Assembly: GCF_937881195.1 (NCBI RefSeq)
Contig: NZ_CALGFC010000025.1
Coordinates: 62,001 to 126,000, forward strand
Reading direction: 5' to 3'
From: an uncultured Methanobrevibacter sp.
GTDB taxonomy: Archaea; Methanobacteriota; Methanobacteria; Methanobacteriales; Methanobacteriaceae
DNA length: 64,000 bases
Positions within the stretch are counted from its first letter, which is position 1. Every line of letters begins with the position of its first letter. Made by a program: the position numbers and the translations under genes. Shown one piece after another: positions 63,739 to 64,000 of this stretch. The notes beneath the pieces are model-generated. The model worked only from the letters and a program-made list of their open reading frames with translations. It was not told the DNA's origin and made no database searches.

Positions 63739-64000
63739 ATGTTTTCATCATTTTGTAAAAAAGGCTCATTTAATAAAGGATTTAGGTTTTTATTATTATT
63801 TTCATTTTTATTTTGTGTTTTTTTATCTCTAAGTAGTGTTTGTGCTGTTTATATAGGTGATGAAACTCAATATAATAGTTCAAGCGATATTCAAAGTATC
63901 ATTGATAATACAAATGATAATGATACCGTAGAGTTCGTTGGAACTGAATATAATAATTTGTCCTTAAAAGTCGATAAGAATCTTAATATCATTTCAAATG
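63739..64000 (+). CDS. N-terminus of another adhesin-like surface protein (cut by window end)
   Basis: The partial frame of 87 codons starts MFSSFCKKGSFNKGF, with a signal helix FLLLFSFLFCVFLSLSSVCA. The exported part begins VYIGDETQYNSSSDIQSIIDN, then NDNDTVEFVGTEYNNLSLKVDKNLNIIS. This matches the first domain of the adhesin at 58178-59965. GGAGGTAGAT at 63729-63738 is a strong ribosome site just before the ATG. Confidence 0.88.
   Translation, partial: MFSSFCKKGSFNKGFRFLLLFSFLFCVFLSLSSVCAVYIGDETQYNSSSDIQSIIDNTNDNDTVEFVGTEYNNLSLKVDKNLNIISN

Overview
The window comes from a pseudomurein-walled methanogenic archaeon of the Methanobacteriales, most likely Methanobrevibacter or a close relative. 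The evidence is the archaeal core set (PAN proteasome ATPase, MBF1, GatDE, split GMP synthase, Cgi121 of KEOPS, archaeal tRNA G10 methyltransferase), a pseudomurein precursor gene group (ATP-grasp, MraY-like, Mur ligase), methanogen cofactor and hydrogenase genes (archaeoflavoprotein/dihydromethanopterin reductase type, HycI-type protease, NikR), and adhesin-like beta-helix surface proteins. The DNA is extremely AT-rich, most obviously between genes, where many gaps hold short tandem repeat arrays. No tRNA, rRNA, CRISPR array, transposase or integrase was found.

Layout. 1-7.1 kb: end of an unknown gene, a WalJ-like metallo-hydrolase, a STAND-type ATPase preceded by three palindrome-bearing repeats, an unusual endonuclease III-family glycosylase, and an operon of hemB, a CitG-family gene and a MetX-like hydrolase. 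7.4-11.5 kb: pheS, a CBS/winged-helix pair on the minus strand, and nikR. 11.9-19 kb: a methyltransferase, a hydrogenase maturation protease, then three pseudomurein-type genes. 19.6-23 kb: two membrane-anchored proteins of unknown function (one resembling a POTRA domain) and a DUF356-like gene. 23.3-31.7 kb: MBF1, PAN, a C/D box sRNA, a UPF0280 protein, a PH-domain membrane protein with a huge Asn-rich tail, a geranylgeranyl-reductase-family flavoprotein and an archaeoflavoprotein. 32.6-41 kb: a tandemly duplicated regulator plus acyl-CoA synthetase module followed by vorCBA. 41-51.5 kb: gatD, gatE, trxB, guaA (two subunits) with small genes around them, a zinc-ribbon membrane protein and trmG10. 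52-64 kb: four adhesin-like surface proteins (the last cut by the window end) interleaved with cimA, cgi121, a flavodoxin-ferredoxin and a 2TM protein.

How genes work together. The duplicated HTH-cupin/acyl-CoA synthetase pairs next to a ketoisovalerate-type ferredoxin oxidoreductase suggest activation of (branched) short-chain acids and reductive carboxylation to 2-oxoacids for amino acid synthesis; cimA offers the alternative de novo isoleucine route. GatD with GatE make Gln-tRNA(Gln), and the two GuaA subunits make GMP. The ATP-grasp, MraY-like and Mur ligase genes probably build the pseudomurein precursor, with the adjacent membrane-anchored unknowns as candidate wall factors.

All calls are from reading the sequence. 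Family names come from motifs and memory, no database was searched, and residue positions are approximate where marked about.
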